DNA from: Roseitranquillus sp963749675
GTDB lineage: Bacteria; Pseudomonadota; Alphaproteobacteria; Rhodobacterales; Rhodobacteraceae
Direction of reading: 5' to 3'
Length of the DNA stretch: 64,000 bases
NCBI GenBank assembly: GCA_963749675.1
Contig: CAVVNT010000010.1
Location: 496,001 to 560,000, forward strand
Shown piece after piece: positions 20,647 to 31,832 of this stretch (position 1 is its first letter; every line of letters starts with the position of its first letter). The notes under the pieces are model-generated. The model ran no database searches and had not been told where the DNA came from. It worked only from the letters and a program-made list of their open reading frames with translations. The position numbers and the translations under genes are program-made.

Positions 20647-21573
20647 TTAGCCGGCGGATGCCCGGGCCCGAGGGTGGGCGGCCTCGTAGACGTCGACCAG
20701 CCGCGCCCCGTCGACGGCGGTATAGATCTGCGTGGTGGAGAGCGACGCGTGGCCGAGCAGCTCCTGGATCGTGCGGAGGTCGCCGCCTGCGTTCAGCAGG
20801 TGCGTCGCGAATGAATGCCGCATCGCGTGCGGGGTCGCGGTGGCCGGCAGCCCCAGGCCCATGCGCGCGCGCGCCATCGCCTGCTGCACCAGCCGCGGCG
20901 ACAGGGCACCGCCCCTCGTGCCGCGGAAGAGCGGCGCGTTGCGCTCGAGCGGCCAGGGGCAGACCTCGGCGTAGGCCGAGACTGCCGCGCGCGCCGCCGG
21001 CAGGACCGGGATGACCCGTTCCCGGCCGCCCTTGCCCCTGATCCGCAGCGTGTCCGGCAGCGGTTCGTCGGCACCGGTGAGGTTCAGCGCCTCCGATATC
21101 CGCAGGCCGCAGCCCCACAGCAGCGTGACCACGGCAAGATCCCGAGCGGCGACCCACGGCAGCGGCGCCTGCGCCTCCAGCGCGTCTAGCATCGCGTGCG
21201 CCGCGTCGGGCGCGAGCGGGCGGGGGAGCTTTTTCTTGAAGCGTGGACTGCGCGCCGAGAGGATCGGCGTGGGATCGAAGCCGTCGCGCTCCGCGAGCCA
21301 GCGCGCAAACGTCTTCACGGCCGAGAGCGAGCGTGCCAATGACCGAGCGGAGAGGCCGCGACCCCGCTCATGCGCCATCCAGGCGCGCATGTCGGTGATC
21401 GTGACACGGGCAAGCGCGCCACGGCCGAGGCTCTCGCCGTGGTGGTGCGTGACGAAGCTCAAGAAGCCGCGGAGGTCTGCCGCGTAGGCGCCGACCGTCC
21501 GTGGAGAGGCCCCCCCGAGCGCCTGGAGCTGGCTGAGCCAGGTGTCGAGCGCGTCGCGGAGGCCGGGCGACAT
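20647..21573 (-). CDS. xerC: Tyrosine site-specific recombinase XerC
   Basis: Resolves chromosome dimers at dif with XerD. The 308-aa protein has the N-terminal SAM-like DNA-binding domain (LDTWLSQLQ...SPRTVGAYAADLRGFL) and all catalytic residues of the C-terminal domain: Arg in CGLRISEALNL, Lys in RGKGGRERVIPV, HxxR in HAMRHSFATHLL, His in LLGHASLSTTQ and the nucleophile Tyr in IYTAVD. Its ATG overlaps the DUF484 stop (ATGA). This pairing matches the DUF484-xerC arrangement of other proteobacteria. Confidence 0.92.
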   Translation of the reverse strand: MSPGLRDALDTWLSQLQALGGASPRTVGAYAADLRGFLSFVTHHHGESLGRGALARVTITDMRAWMAHERGRGLSARSLARSLSAVKTFARWLAERDGFDPTPILSARSPRFKKKLPRPLAPDAAHAMLDALEAQAPLPWVAARDLAVVTLLWGCGLRISEALNLTGADEPLPDTLRIRGKGGRERVIPVLPAARAAVSAYAEVCPWPLERNAPLFRGTRGGALSPRLVQQAMARARMGLGLPATATPHAMRHSFATHLLNAGGDLRTIQELLGHASLSTTQIYTAVDGARLVDVYEAAHPRARASAG

Positions 21574-22253
21574 CAGCGAACGATCCGGGCCACGACCCGC
21601 TCCGCCACAGCCGCCAGGAATTCCAGCAGATCGGTACCCTGCCCGGGCTGGTAGTGCCGCGCATCGCCGACGCCCAGCGCCAGCAGCGCCGGCAGCCGCG
21701 TCGGCCCGAGGTCGAGCGACAGGCATGCCTCCGAGCCTTCGAAGTCGGCGCCGTAGATGCCGCTGCGGGCCGGGCGCAGCGTGACGTGCCGAGGCGCGTC
21801 GCGCGTGCCGGGAGCGAGATAGTGCGCGATCCAGCCCGGCTCGGCCCGGCGAAAGCTGCCGTGGCCGGGGTCCCGCCCGCCCTCGAGCACCAGCACGACC
21901 CGGTCGACGCCCAGCGCCTCCGCCAGCGGGCCGCCGAGCAGCGCGAGGAGGTCGCCTTCGTCCTCCACCGCGAGGAGGGCGAGGATGGCGCGATGGATCA
22001 GCCGTGTGCCCGCGAGGTTTTCGTAGGCCGCGGCGACGACGCTCTGGTGCGTGTTCTCGAGCCGGTCCAACCGTTCTTCCAGCCGCCGCATCGCGGCGCC
22101 GCGCATGTCGACCACGTTCTCGCCCAGCGTCGAGTCGTTTGCCGCGACGAGCGCGCTCAGCACATCGCGATCCTCGAACACCGCGTCGGGACGCGCCAGC
22201 AACTCCGCCCGCACCTCTTCGGGCAACCTGATCGCTTCAACTCCGTCCTTCAT
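21573..22253 (-). CDS. DUF484 family protein
   Basis: A 226-aa cytoplasmic protein of the DUF484 family, GAF-like and of unknown biochemical role, often next to xerC. An N-terminal helical part (LSALVAANDSTLGENVVDMRGAAMRRLEERLDRLE) precedes a GAF-like C-terminal half with PALLALGVGDARHYQPGQGTDLLEFL. ATG at 22253. It is divergent from priA, with about 140 bases between them for both promoters. Confidence 0.88.
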   Translation of the reverse strand: MKDGVEAIRLPEEVRAELLARPDAVFEDRDVLSALVAANDSTLGENVVDMRGAAMRRLEERLDRLENTHQSVVAAAYENLAGTRLIHRAILALLAVEDEGDLLALLGGPLAEALGVDRVVLVLEGGRDPGHGSFRRAEPGWIAHYLAPGTRDAPRHVTLRPARSGIYGADFEGSEACLSLDLGPTRLPALLALGVGDARHYQPGQGTDLLEFLAAVAERVVARIVR

Positions 22254-22394
22254 CTGCCTGCCTCCGCTTGTTTTTCGGAGACGTTAATCAGCTGTGCCCA
22301 AGCGGTCACCAGAAAAATGCGGACGGGGCGCAAGCTGCGGCATCGCTGCATCAGCGGCTCGCCTCGCGCGCGGGAATGTCGTATCCCGCGCCGG

Positions 22395-24635
22395 ATGGCC
22401 CCCGATCTTCTCAGCGACCTCGACAGACCTTCTGACGGAAGTTCGCCCGACGGGTTCGCGCCAGGCGAGCTGGTCGCGGTGCTGACCGCGCAGCCCCTGG
22501 ATCGGACGCTCGATTACAAGGCGCCGCCCGGCGGCTGTTGCCTGGGCGACTTCCTGGAGGTGCCGCTGGGCCCACGCGCCGTCGCTCGGGGTCGTCTGGG
22601 GGCCGGGGCGGGGCGACTTCGACGTCGCGAAGGTGCGGCCGGCGACGCGGGTGCTCGACGTCCCGCCGATGCGAGAGGAGATGCGAGCGTTTCTCGAACG
22701 CGCCGCGGACTATACCCTGACGCCGATGCCGGCGATGCTGCGGCTCGCGACGCGCACGCCGGGGCTGGGCGGCGGCGGCGCGACGCGGCGCGTCTATCGC
22801 CGCGGCGCCGATGAGCCGGATCGCATGACGGACGCACGGCGGCGCACGCTGGCGGCGATCGAGGAGTTCGGAGGCGCGCCCGTGACACTGGGCGAGCTTT
22901 CGGCCGCCGCCGGCGTGTCGAGCGGCGTCATCAAGGGCCTCGTCGCGCAGGGTGCGCTGGTCGAGGAGGAGGCGCCGCGCGACACGCCCTATCCCGATGC
23001 TCGACCTCGATGCGCAGGGTCTCTCGCTAAACCCGGATCAGCAGAGCGCGGCCGAGGCCTTGCGCCGCGCGATCCGCGACGGCGGGTACGGCACCACTCT
23101 CCTCAAGGGCGTCACCGGGTCGGGCAAGACCGAGGTCTATCTCGAGGCGGTGGCGGAGACGCTGGCCGCGGGGCGGCAGGCGCTGGTGCTGCTGCCCGAG
23201 ATCGCGCTGACGGCCGAGTTCCTGACGCGGGTCGAGCGGCGATTCGGCGCACGCCCGGCCGAGTGGCACTCCGGCGTCACGCAGACAGAGCGGCGGCGCT
23301 GCTGGCGGATGACGGCCGAGGGCGGCGCCCAACTGGTCGTCGGGGCGCGGTCGGCGCTGTTCCTGCCGTTCCGTGACCTCGGCCTCATCGTCGTCGATGA
23401 AGAGCACGACACCTCCTACAAGCAGGAGGACGGCGTGCTCTACAACGCCCGCGACATGGCCGTGCTGCGCGCCTCGATCGAGCCGGCGCAGGTGATCCTT
23501 GCCTCCGCCACGCCGTCGCTGGAGACGTGGGCCAACGTCGAGGCCGGAAAGTACCGCAAGCTGGACCTGCCGCAGCGGGCCGGCGCCGCTGCGATGCCGC
23601 GGATCGCGACGATCGACATGCGGCGCGAGAAGCTGCGCTCCGGCCGTTGGCTTTCGGAGCCGCTGGTGCGCGCCGTCCGGGCCCGGCTGGCGGCCGGCGA
23701 GCAGTCGCTCCTCTTCCTCAACCGCCGCGGCTATGCGCCGGTGACGCTGTGCCGGGCCTGCGGCAAGCAGATCGGCTGCCGCCAATGCGACGCGCGGATG
23801 GTCGAGCACCGGTTCCGCGGCCGACTGGTCTGCCACCAGTGCGGCGACAGCCGGCCGATGCCCGACGCCTGTCCCGAATGCGGCGTCGAGGGCAAGCTCG
23901 CCGCCGTCGGTCCGGGGGTCGAGCGGGTCGCGGAGGAGGTCTCGGAGCGCTTCCCGGAGACGCGCGTCGAGGTTCTGTCGTCCGACCTCTTCGGTTCGGC
24001 GCGCGCGCTGAAGGCGCGGATCGAGGCGATTGCGGCGGGCGAGGCCGACATCGTGATCGGCACCCAGCTCGTCGCCAAGGGTCACAACTTTCCGCTGCTG
24101 ACGCTCGTGGGTGTGGTCGACGCCGATCTCGGCCTGCAGGGGTCGGACCTGCGGGCGGCGGAGCGGACCTTCCAGCTGATGCGCCAGGTCGCCGGACGCG
24201 CCGGGCGGGCCGACCGCGAGGGCGAGGCGCTGCTGCAGACGTGGCAGCCCGACCACCCGGTGATCCGCGCCATCGTCTCGGGCGACGAGGAGGCGTTCTG
24301 GCGCGCGGAGGCGGCGGAGCGGCGCGCGTTGGGGATGCCGCCCTACGGGCGGATGGCAGGGATCGTGCTCAGCTCGACCGATCTCGCGCAGGTGTTCGAC
24401 GTGGGCAACGAGCTGGCGCGACGGGACGAGCCGCTGCGGCGGATCGGCGCCGAGCTCTGGGGGCCGGCGCCGGCGCCGATCGCCCGGATCCGGGGCCGTC
24501 ACCGGGTCCGGCTGCTCGCCAAGGCGCCCCGCACCGCGCCGCTTGCAGGCGGCGCTTGCCGAATGGGCGGCGCAGGTCAGGCTGCCGACGGGTCTGCGCC
24601 TGTCGATCGACATCGACCCGCAGAGCTTTCTCTGA
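22395..24635 (+). CDS. priA: Primosomal replication protein N' (PriA helicase; three frame breaks)
   Basis: Restarts stalled replication forks by loading the replisome at D-loops. After an N-terminal DNA-binding region (VAVLTAQPLDRTLDYKAP), the helicase part shows Walker A LLKGVTGSGKTEVYLEA, the DEEH box in LIVVDEEHDTSYKQEDG, ILASATPSLET, the zinc-binding Cys clusters (LCRACGKQIGCRQCDARM, VCHQCG, CPECG) and VAGRAGRADREGEAL. The frame shifts near 22590, 22995 and 24543, each fixed by removing one base, giving about 745 aa that ends LRLSIDIDPQSFL. Its conservation and importance argue for consensus errors. Confidence 0.9.
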
Positions 24636-24711
24636 ACGCCGCGACGGTGCTTTGCACAGTCGACGCGCGTTGGTCTAAGCGGAGCCCGGACTGGCCGACG
24701 CACGGTGTCCG

Positions 24712-27135
24712 ATGCGCTTGAAAACGACCCTGCTGACATCGCTCATTCTTGCTTGTCTCGTCGCGCTCGCCGGGGTGACTGCCGGCTGCAGCGCAGATCG
24801 ATTCCCGGGATCGGCGGGGCTCCTCGGACGCCGGACACCGAGAGCGGCGAGGCGACGGTCACGGTGGACCCGGTGCAAGCTGCTCCTCGACATCCTGCAG
24901 GACGAGGCGGCGCGTGCACGCCTCGTCAAGCAGCTCCAGGCGGCGACGACGCCGGAGGAGGGCGCTGGGGAGCCGACGTCGGATACCGCCGAGGAACGCC
25001 GACGATTGGCGGGCGCATCGCGGCGATGTCGCAGGCGCTGGCGGCGTCGGCGGTGCGGAGGTGGACAGCCTCTGGTCGACATCGTGAGCCGCTTGCCGAG
25101 CGTGTTCGCCGCCATCACCGGCGAGGAGATGAGCGCCCTCCTCCGACGCGAGCCGCGACGCTGCTGCTGACCATCGCGGCGACGGTCGCGGTCTTTCTTG
25201 CCCTGCAGGGCGGCTGGCAATCCCGATATACCGCCGCATCGGCGCGCGCGCGGCCGATCGGCCGGCCCTGCACCGGGTCGGCGCATTCTTCGCGCGCCGG
25301 CCTGATGGACTTCGCGATCGTGCTCGTCTCGTGGGCCATCGGATACGTCATCGCGCTCATCGTTCTTCGGCGAGGACGGTGAAATCGAGTTGCGGCCAGA
25401 TCCTCTATCTCAACGCCTTCTTCGTGGTCGAAGCCGCCAAGTCGGTGGTGCGGCTGCTGCTCTCGCCGTCGACGATGGCGCTGCGGCCGATCAGCCTGAC
25501 CGATCAGGCCGCGCGGCGCCTGTATCGCGTCATTCGCATCGTCGCGAGCATCCTGGGATATGGCTTGCTGCTGGTGCTGCCGCTCGTGGTGCAGGAGGCG
25601 GGCTACTTCGCAGGCGCGCAGCGCCGCAGCGGTCATCTGGATCGTGCTGATCATCTACCTCGTGGCCGCGATCCTGCGGTATCGGCGCCCGGTGGGAACC
25701 TGGCTGCTCGCGCAGACGGATACGCCGGCGGCAAATCCCGAAGGCGCCACCAGCGGCGCGGAGGGCACGGCGCCATCAGCGGCGCCCACCGGCGACGGAC
25801 GCGGCAAAGCCGCCCCGCATCCTCCGGGGCATCGCGTATGGCTGGTACTGGCTCGCTCTCGCCTGGCTGGGCTGGCTGTTCCTGGCCGTGCTGGACCGGC
25901 GGCCGGGCTCCGTCGGCGATGTTCTCACGGCCTCGGGAAAGGTCGCGCTGGCCCTCGCCGCGGCGCTGATCGCTTCCGGCCTGCTCGGCAAGCTGATCCA
26001 GCGCGGGATCTGGCTGCCTCAGAGCGTGACCGAGCAGGGTGCCGCTGCTCGAGATCAGGCTCAACCGCTACGTACCGCGTATCCTGCTGGTGCTGCGGCT
26101 GCTGATCGTGGCCGCCTTCGTCTTCTACGCCTTCGACACCCTTCAGGTCCTGAGCGCCGGCAGCTGGATGGCCAGCCAGCTCGGCCTCAGGTTCGCGGGC
26201 ATGGTCTTCAGCGTCGCCGTGATCCTGCTCCTGGCCTTCGTCATCTGGCTGGCGATGACGTCGTGGGTCGACTACCGGCTCAACCCGACCTACGGCGCGC
26301 CCACGGCGCGGGAGCAGACGCTGCTGACGCTGCTGCGGAACGCGGCGACGATCGCCATCCTGCTGCTGACGCTGATGTTCGTCGCTGTCGCGAGATCGGC
26401 CTCAATATCGGGCCGCTGATCGCGTCGGCCGGTGTCGTCGGCCTGGCCATCGGCTTCGGCGCGCAGAAGATGGTGCAGGACATCATCACCGGCATCTTCA
26501 TCCAGTTCGAGAACGCCATCAACGTGGGCGACGTCGTCTCCGCCGGCGGCATCACCGGCTCGGTCGAGCGGCTGACCGTCCGCTCCGTTAGCCTGCGGGA
26601 CCTCAGCGGGATCTACTACATCATCCCCTTTTCGTCGGTCGATACCGTCTCGAACTACACGCGCGACTTCTCGTACTACGTGATCGACATGGGAGTCGCG
26701 TATCGGGAGTACGTGCCCGAGGTGAAGCAGGCGATGCACGACGCGTTCGAGGAGCTGCGTGCGGATCCTTCCCACGGCGCCTTCATCCTTGGCGATCTGG
26801 AGTGGTTCGGCGTCGATGCGTTCGGCGACAACGCCGTGGTGGTGAAGTGTCGGATCAAGACCTGGCCCGCCAAGCAATGGGGTGTCGGCCGCGCCTACAA
26901 CGAGATCGTCAAGCGCATCTTCGACGAGCGTGGCATTGAAATTCCCTTCCCGCAGCGGACGATGTGGTTCGGAGAGGACAGGAAGGGAAGCGCGCCGCCG
27001 ATGCGGATCAGCGGCCAAATGGACACCCGCACCGAAACGGTCCGCGCCGCGCGCGTGGCCAAAAGCAAGGTTTCGCAGGAGACGCCACAGGTCACAGCGC
27101 CGACAGATGACGGGCCGCCGTCCGATCCCGACTGA
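24712..27135 (+). CDS. Large MscS-family mechanosensitive channel (many frame breaks)
   Basis: About 800 aa when frames are joined. It has a signal peptide (MRLKTTLLTSLILACLVALAGVTAG), a periplasmic region (LLDILQDEAARARLVKQLQAAT), many hydrophobic helices (LLLTIAATVAVFLAL, ILGYGLLLVLPLVVQEAGYF, AAVIWIVLIIYLVAAILRY, LLVLRLLIVAAFVFYAF) and a well conserved MscS pore/beta domain with NIGPLIASAGVVGLAIGFGA, QKMVQDIITGIFIQFENAIN, GDVVSAGGITGSVERLTVR and IPFSSVDTVSNYTRDF. It should act as an inner-membrane turgor-release channel. At least eight frame changes lie between 24.8 and 26.4 kb; most fit a single extra base, the one near 26395 could equally be a missing base. From 26410 to the stop one frame is intact. 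Confidence 0.8.
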
Positions 27136-27144
27136 CGGGCGCGC

Positions 27145-28763
27145 CTAGGGCGCCCCGACCTCGACGCGAGGCGACGCCGCGCCGATCAGAAAGCCGTTCG
27201 GGCCCAGCGACAGTCGGCCGTCGGAGTGGTCGGCGGCTTCGGCGATGCGATCCGCGACCTCGCCCGTCAGGCGCAACTCGACGCGCTCGGGCGACAGATT
27301 GAAGACGCAGAACGCCGTCTCTCCACGCAGGAACGCGAGCGTGGGATGCGGCAGGTCGAAGAATCGCGTCCGGCCGGTGCGAAGCTCCGGCAGCGACCGC
27401 CGAGTGGAGATCATGCGGCGGTAGAAGCCGAGCACGGTATCCTCTCCCGCTTGGGTATCGACGGCGCGCCGGGCGTGCGCCTCCCGAATCGGCAGCCAGG
27501 TATGATCGGCCGTCGAAAAGCCCGCGTCCGGCGCGCCGGCCTCCCATACCATCGGGGTGCGGCAGCCGTCGCGGCCCTTGTTGTTCGGCCAGAAGGTCAG
27601 TCCCTCCGGGTCGACGAGCTCGTCGTATTCGAGCGCCGCCTGCGGCAGCCCCAGCTCCTCGCCCTGATAGAGACAGGCGGAGCCCTGCAGCGACAGCAGC
27701 AGCGCGCAGCAGAGTTTCGCGAAACTATCCTCGTCGGCCGCCGTGCGCCGCCCACCGCGTTACATGGCGCGGGACGTCGTGGTTCGAAAAAGCCCAGCAG
27801 GGCCATCCGGTGAAGCTCTTGGTGAACACATCCTCGAACTGTCGGCGGATGAAGGCGGGAGAGAACTTCGTCCCCATCAGCGCGGTGTTGTACGCCATGT
27901 GCAGGCGTCGGCCGATCGTGTACTCGACCAATCGCTCGACCTGGTGATGCGACTCCCCGATCTCGCCGATGGAGCAGCGCTCCTCGTATTCGTCGAGCGC
28001 CTCGCGCATCCGCTCCACGAACGCCACGTTCTCGGGCTGGTTCTTGGAATAGAGGGGGTACTGCATCTCGTAGGTCTTGTAGTCGGGCCCTGACTTCTCG
28101 CGGTGGTCGACGGGATTGTCGCGGAACTGCACGTCGTGGACGTAGTGGTTGACGGCGTCGAGGCGGAAGCCGTCGACCCCGCGTTCGAGCCAGAAGCGGA
28201 GCGTGTCAAGCGCCCACTCCTGCACCTCGGGATTGTGGAAGTTGAAGTCCGGCTGCTCTTTCAGGAAGTTGTGGAAGTAGTACTGCCGCCGCCGCGTCTC
28301 CCACTCCCAGGCCGGTCCGCCGAAGATCGACTGCCAGTTGTTCGGCGGCATCCCGTCCGGCTTGGGATCCGCCCAGACGTACCAGTTCGCCTTGGGCCCG
28401 GTCGCGAGACTCCCGGCTTTCAAGAAAGAACGGGTGGCGGTTCGACGAATGCGACAGAACCTGGTCGATGATGACCTTCAGCCCAAGCCGGTGCGCCTCC
28501 TCCACCAGCGCGTCGAAGTCGGCCAGGGTGCCGAAGGTCGGGTCGATGTCGCGGTAGTCGGAGATGTCGTAGCCCATGTCGGCCATCGGCGAGGTGAAGA
28601 TCGGCGAGAGCCAGATCGCGTCGACGCCGAGATCGGCGACATGTCCGAGGCGCCGCGTGATGCCGCGCAAGTCGCCCATGCCGTCGCCGTCATCGTCCTG
28701 AAACGACCGCGGATAGATCTGGTAGATGACCGACCCGCGCCACCACTCGGACTCCTGCGCCAT
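27145..28763 (-). CDS. aglA: Alpha-glucosidase (GH13, AglA type; two frame breaks)
   Basis: Hydrolyses imported alpha-glucosides such as maltose, sucrose or trehalose in the cytoplasm. The N-terminus is MAQESEWWRGSVIYQIYPRSF, followed by DLGVDAIWLSPIFTSPMADMGYD, VIIDQVLSHSS (region I), GVDGFRLDAVNHY (II, nucleophile Asp), SIGEIGE (III, acid Glu) and AFSNHDVPRH (IV). The reading frame shifts near 28405 and 27755; removing one base at each gives about 538 aa, the normal length. It diverges from aglE; the 112 bases between contain a dyad that may be an operator. Confidence 0.87.
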
Positions 28764-28837
28764 GCTACCCTTCCATGTTCCTGCGCATCGTTGACTCGCG
28801 CAGAGACGAGCAGGCCTACTCTCGCGAAACGCCAATG

Positions 28838-28851
28838 CGCGCTCAAGCGCG
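28838..28851. promoter_or_regulatory. Dyad between divergent aglA and aglE
   Basis: A perfect inverted repeat CGCGCT-CA-AGCGCG lies in the only intergenic space between aglA and aglE, about 25 bases before the aglE ATG and overlapping the likely promoter zone. agl genes are commonly controlled by a LacI-type regulator (AglR) binding an even-spaced dyad. No regulator gene is present here. The functional claim is inference. Confidence 0.3.
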
Positions 28852-28875
28852 ATTGCAAAGGAGGAACTGCATTCC

Positions 28876-30252
28876 ATGCGGTACTCGCATCCGGTGTGCG
28901 CCGACGTCACGACCCTGGTCCTTCTCATCACCGGTGCGACGGCATCCGTCGCTGTCGCGCAGGACCTCTTCAGCCCGATCGGAGAGGGGCCGTACTCGTG
29001 GGACAGCTACGAGGAGTTCGCGGCCGAGCACGACTATTCCGGCCAGACGCTGCAGATCACCGGCGCGTCGACTGGCGACGACAAGATCAAGCTCGACAAC
29101 ATCTTCGCCTATTTCGCCGAGGCGACCGGCGCCGACGTACTCTACTCGGGCTCCGACAGCTTCGAGCAGGACATCGTCATCTCGCTCGAGGCCGGCTCGC
29201 CGCCCGACATCGCGATGTTTCCCCAGCCCGGGCCTCGCCAGCGACCTTGCCCGCACAGGGCGACCTCGTCGCGCTCGGCGAGGAGCAGCGGCAGTACTTC
29301 GAGGAGAATTTCGCGGCCGGTTCATCCTGGGCCGATCTTGCGACATTCGAGGGGCCGGACGGCGAGGAGCATATCTACGGCACGTTCTTCGGCACGGACG
29401 TCAAGTCGCTCGTGTGGTACTCGCCCGAGGCCTTCGACGAGGCGGGCTACGAAATCCCCGAGACGATGGAGGAACTCAAGGCGCTCACCGATCAGATCGT
29501 CGAGGACGGCGGGACGCCGTGGTGCATCGGCCTCGGCGCCGGGGCGGCGACCGGCTGGCCCGCGACCGACTGGGTCGAGGACATGATGCTGCGCACCCAG
29601 CCGCCCGAGGTCTACGACCAGTGGGTCAGCAACGAGATCCCGTTCGACGATCCCCGCGTCGTCGCCGCGATCGAGGAGTATGGCTATTTCGCGAAGAACG
29701 ACGACTACGTCGCCGGAGGCGCCGGCAATGTCGCCACGACCGACTTCCGCGACAGTCCCGCCGGGCTCTTCTCGTTTCCGCCCGAGTGCTACATGCACAA
29801 GCAGGCCTCGTTCATTCCGAACTTCTTTCCCGCCGATGTCGTCGTCGGAGAGGATGCGGACTTCTTCTACTTCCCCGCCTACGAGGGCAAGGATCTCGGG
29901 CAAGCCGATCCTCGGCTCCGGCGGCCTGGTCGCGATCACCAACGACACGCCGGTTGCGCACGGCTTCATCGAATTCCTGAAGACCCCGTTCGCGCACGAG
30001 ATGGGGACCGCGCAGGGCCAGTTCCTGACGGCGCATCTGAAGGCGAATCCGGAAGCCTACGCGAACGATGTCGGGCGCGCTCAGGGCGAGATCCTGACGA
30101 ACGCCACCACCTTCCGCTTCGACGGGTCGGACCTCATGCCAGGCGAGATCGGAACCGATGCGTTCTGGAGCGGCATGGTCGATTACACGACCGGCGCCAG
30201 CGCCGAGGATGCCGCATCCGCGATCCAGACCCGCTGGGAATCGATCAACTGA
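28876..30252 (+). CDS. aglE: Alpha-glucoside ABC transporter substrate-binding protein (three frame breaks)
   Basis: Periplasmic family 1 solute-binding protein of about 457 aa, with an export signal ending near VAVAQD. It contains the AglE-like segments YSGQTLQITGASTGDDKIK, SLEAGSPPDIAMFPQPG, WYSPEAFDEAGYEIPETMEE, GATGWPATDWVED-type sequence and FIPNFFPADVVVGEDADFFYFP. Frame shifts near 29230, 29255 and 29900 are each fixed by removing one base. The start follows AAAGGAGG. In Sinorhizobium the order is aglE-F-G-A-K; here neither permease gene nor the ATPase follows, and an M20 peptidase on the other strand comes next. Confidence 0.85.
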
Positions 30253-30310
30253 CGTTCCATGACCGGCGCGGCGCCTGGCAAGCGGCGTCAGGTGACGCTC
30301 CCTTGTCGGC

Positions 30311-31708
30311 TCAGGCAGTCGCTTCGGCGCGCGACAGCGCGTCGAGAATCCGGACCCAGGATCGGATGCCCTTGCGGTAGGACGACAGGTCGTACTTCTC
30401 GTTCGGCGAGTGGATGCGATTGTCGAAGCGGCCAAATCCGACGAGCAGGCACTGCGCCTTGAGACGGCGCTGGAGCTCGCCGACGATCGGGATCGACCCG
30501 CCCGTGCCGGCGATCGCGGCCTCCGTCTGCCATTCCTCCGACAGCGCGCGGAGCGTCGCCTCGATGTGCGGGCCCGACATCGGCATCACGGTCGCGGGCG
30601 ACATGCCATGGTCGCTGAAGGTCACGCTGCAATCAGCCGGCAGCTGCTCGCGCACATGCGCCTGAAAGGCGTCGCGGACCACATGAGGGTCCTGACCGGC
30701 GACGAGGCGGAACGAGACCTTCGCGTGCGCCTCCGCCGGGATCACCGTCTTGAAGCCGGGGTCGGTGTAGCCGCCCCACATGCCATTGATCTCGCAGGTC
30801 GGTCGCGCCCAGATCTGCTCCAGAACCCGGCGACCGGCCTCGCCTGCGGGTTGCGTCAGCCCGACATCGCCGAGGAACTTGGCTTCGTCGAACGGCAGCC
30901 GGTCCCATTGCGACAGCACCTCCGTCGGCAGGTTCGAGACGCCGTCGTAGAAGCCTTCGATCGCCACGCCGCCATCGGCCCGGCGGAGGGAGGCCAGCAC
31001 CAAGGCCATGACCTGCAGCGCGTTCCGGGCCGCATCGCCGTAGATGCCGGAATGGAGATCGCGCGAGGCGGCGGTGATCGTCATCTCCTGCCCGCAGAGA
31101 CCGCGCAGCATCGTCGTGACGCAAGGCGTCTCTCGGTCCCACATGTCGGTGTCGCAGACCAGCACGACGTCGCTGGCGAGTTCCTCCGCCGTCTTCTCGA
31201 GGAAGCCCGGCAGAGAGCGCGAGCCGGACTCCTCCTCGCCCTCGAACAGGAACGTGACGGGGCAGGGCAGCGGGCCGCGCACCGCGGTCCATGCGCGCGC
31301 GGCCTCGACGAACGTCATGAGCTGGCCCTTGTCGTCCGAGGCGCCGCGGCCGACGATCCAGGTCTCGCCATCGTCCTGAGGGACGACGCGAGGCTCGAAC
31401 GGATCGCTCTCCCAAAGCTCCAGCGGGTCGGCGGGCTGCACATCGTAGTGGCCGTAGAACAGCAGCCGCGGGCCGGCTCCCTCGCCGGCATTGGCGACGA
31501 CCATCGGGTGCCCGTCGGTCTCGCGCAGCGACGCGGCCGCACCGAAGGAATCCAGGTCGTCGGCCAGCCACTGCGCCGCGCGTCTGACGTCATCTGCTCG
31601 GTTCGGGTCGGTGGAGATGGAGGGAATGCGGATCAGGTCGCTGAGGCGCGCGAGCCGCTGACCCATGGTCTCGTCGACGTGGGCGAGGATGTCCGAAACG
31701 TCGCTCAT
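30311..31708 (-). CDS. M20-family metallopeptidase (dipeptidase/carboxypeptidase type)
   Basis: A 465-aa cytoplasmic zinc peptidase. Metal-binding motifs are LLFYGHYDVQPADP (His), GRGASDDKGQLMTFVEA (bridging Asp) and FLFEGEEESGS (catalytic and ligand Glu). The dimerisation lid lies in the middle. The C-terminal GFGRFDNRIHSPNEKYDL supplies the last His ligand. The family includes carnosinase-like dipeptidases. ATG at 31708; intact. It converges with aglE and has no functional link to it that I can see. Confidence 0.88.
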   Translation of the reverse strand: MSDVSDILAHVDETMGQRLARLSDLIRIPSISTDPNRADDVRRAAQWLADDLDSFGAAASLRETDGHPMVVANAGEGAGPRLLFYGHYDVQPADPLELWESDPFEPRVVPQDDGETWIVGRGASDDKGQLMTFVEAARAWTAVRGPLPCPVTFLFEGEEESGSRSLPGFLEKTAEELASDVVLVCDTDMWDRETPCVTTMLRGLCGQEMTITAASRDLHSGIYGDAARNALQVMALVLASLRRADGGVAIEGFYDGVSNLPTEVLSQWDRLPFDEAKFLGDVGLTQPAGEAGRRVLEQIWARPTCEINGMWGGYTDPGFKTVIPAEAHAKVSFRLVAGQDPHVVRDAFQAHVREQLPADCSVTFSDHGMSPATVMPMSGPHIEATLRALSEEWQTEAAIAGTGGSIPIVGELQRRLKAQCLLVGFGRFDNRIHSPNEKYDLSSYRKGIRSWVRILDALSRAEATA

Positions 31709-31832
31709 GTGCTGGGGTCCTGTCGCTCTGGCTCTTTGCGAACACCTGCGCCGTTTGCGCGGCGGCGGCAAGGTGGTGGAGCGAGCGGGGCGCGGGCGGC
31801 ACGTCGGCAGAGCTGCGTATCGGGTTTGGTCT

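Noticed and set aside
22395..24635. Programmed frameshifting in priA
   Set aside because: Three separate shifts at unrelated sequences, and the same pattern in many neighbouring genes, fit consensus errors better; no slippery site with downstream structure was seen.
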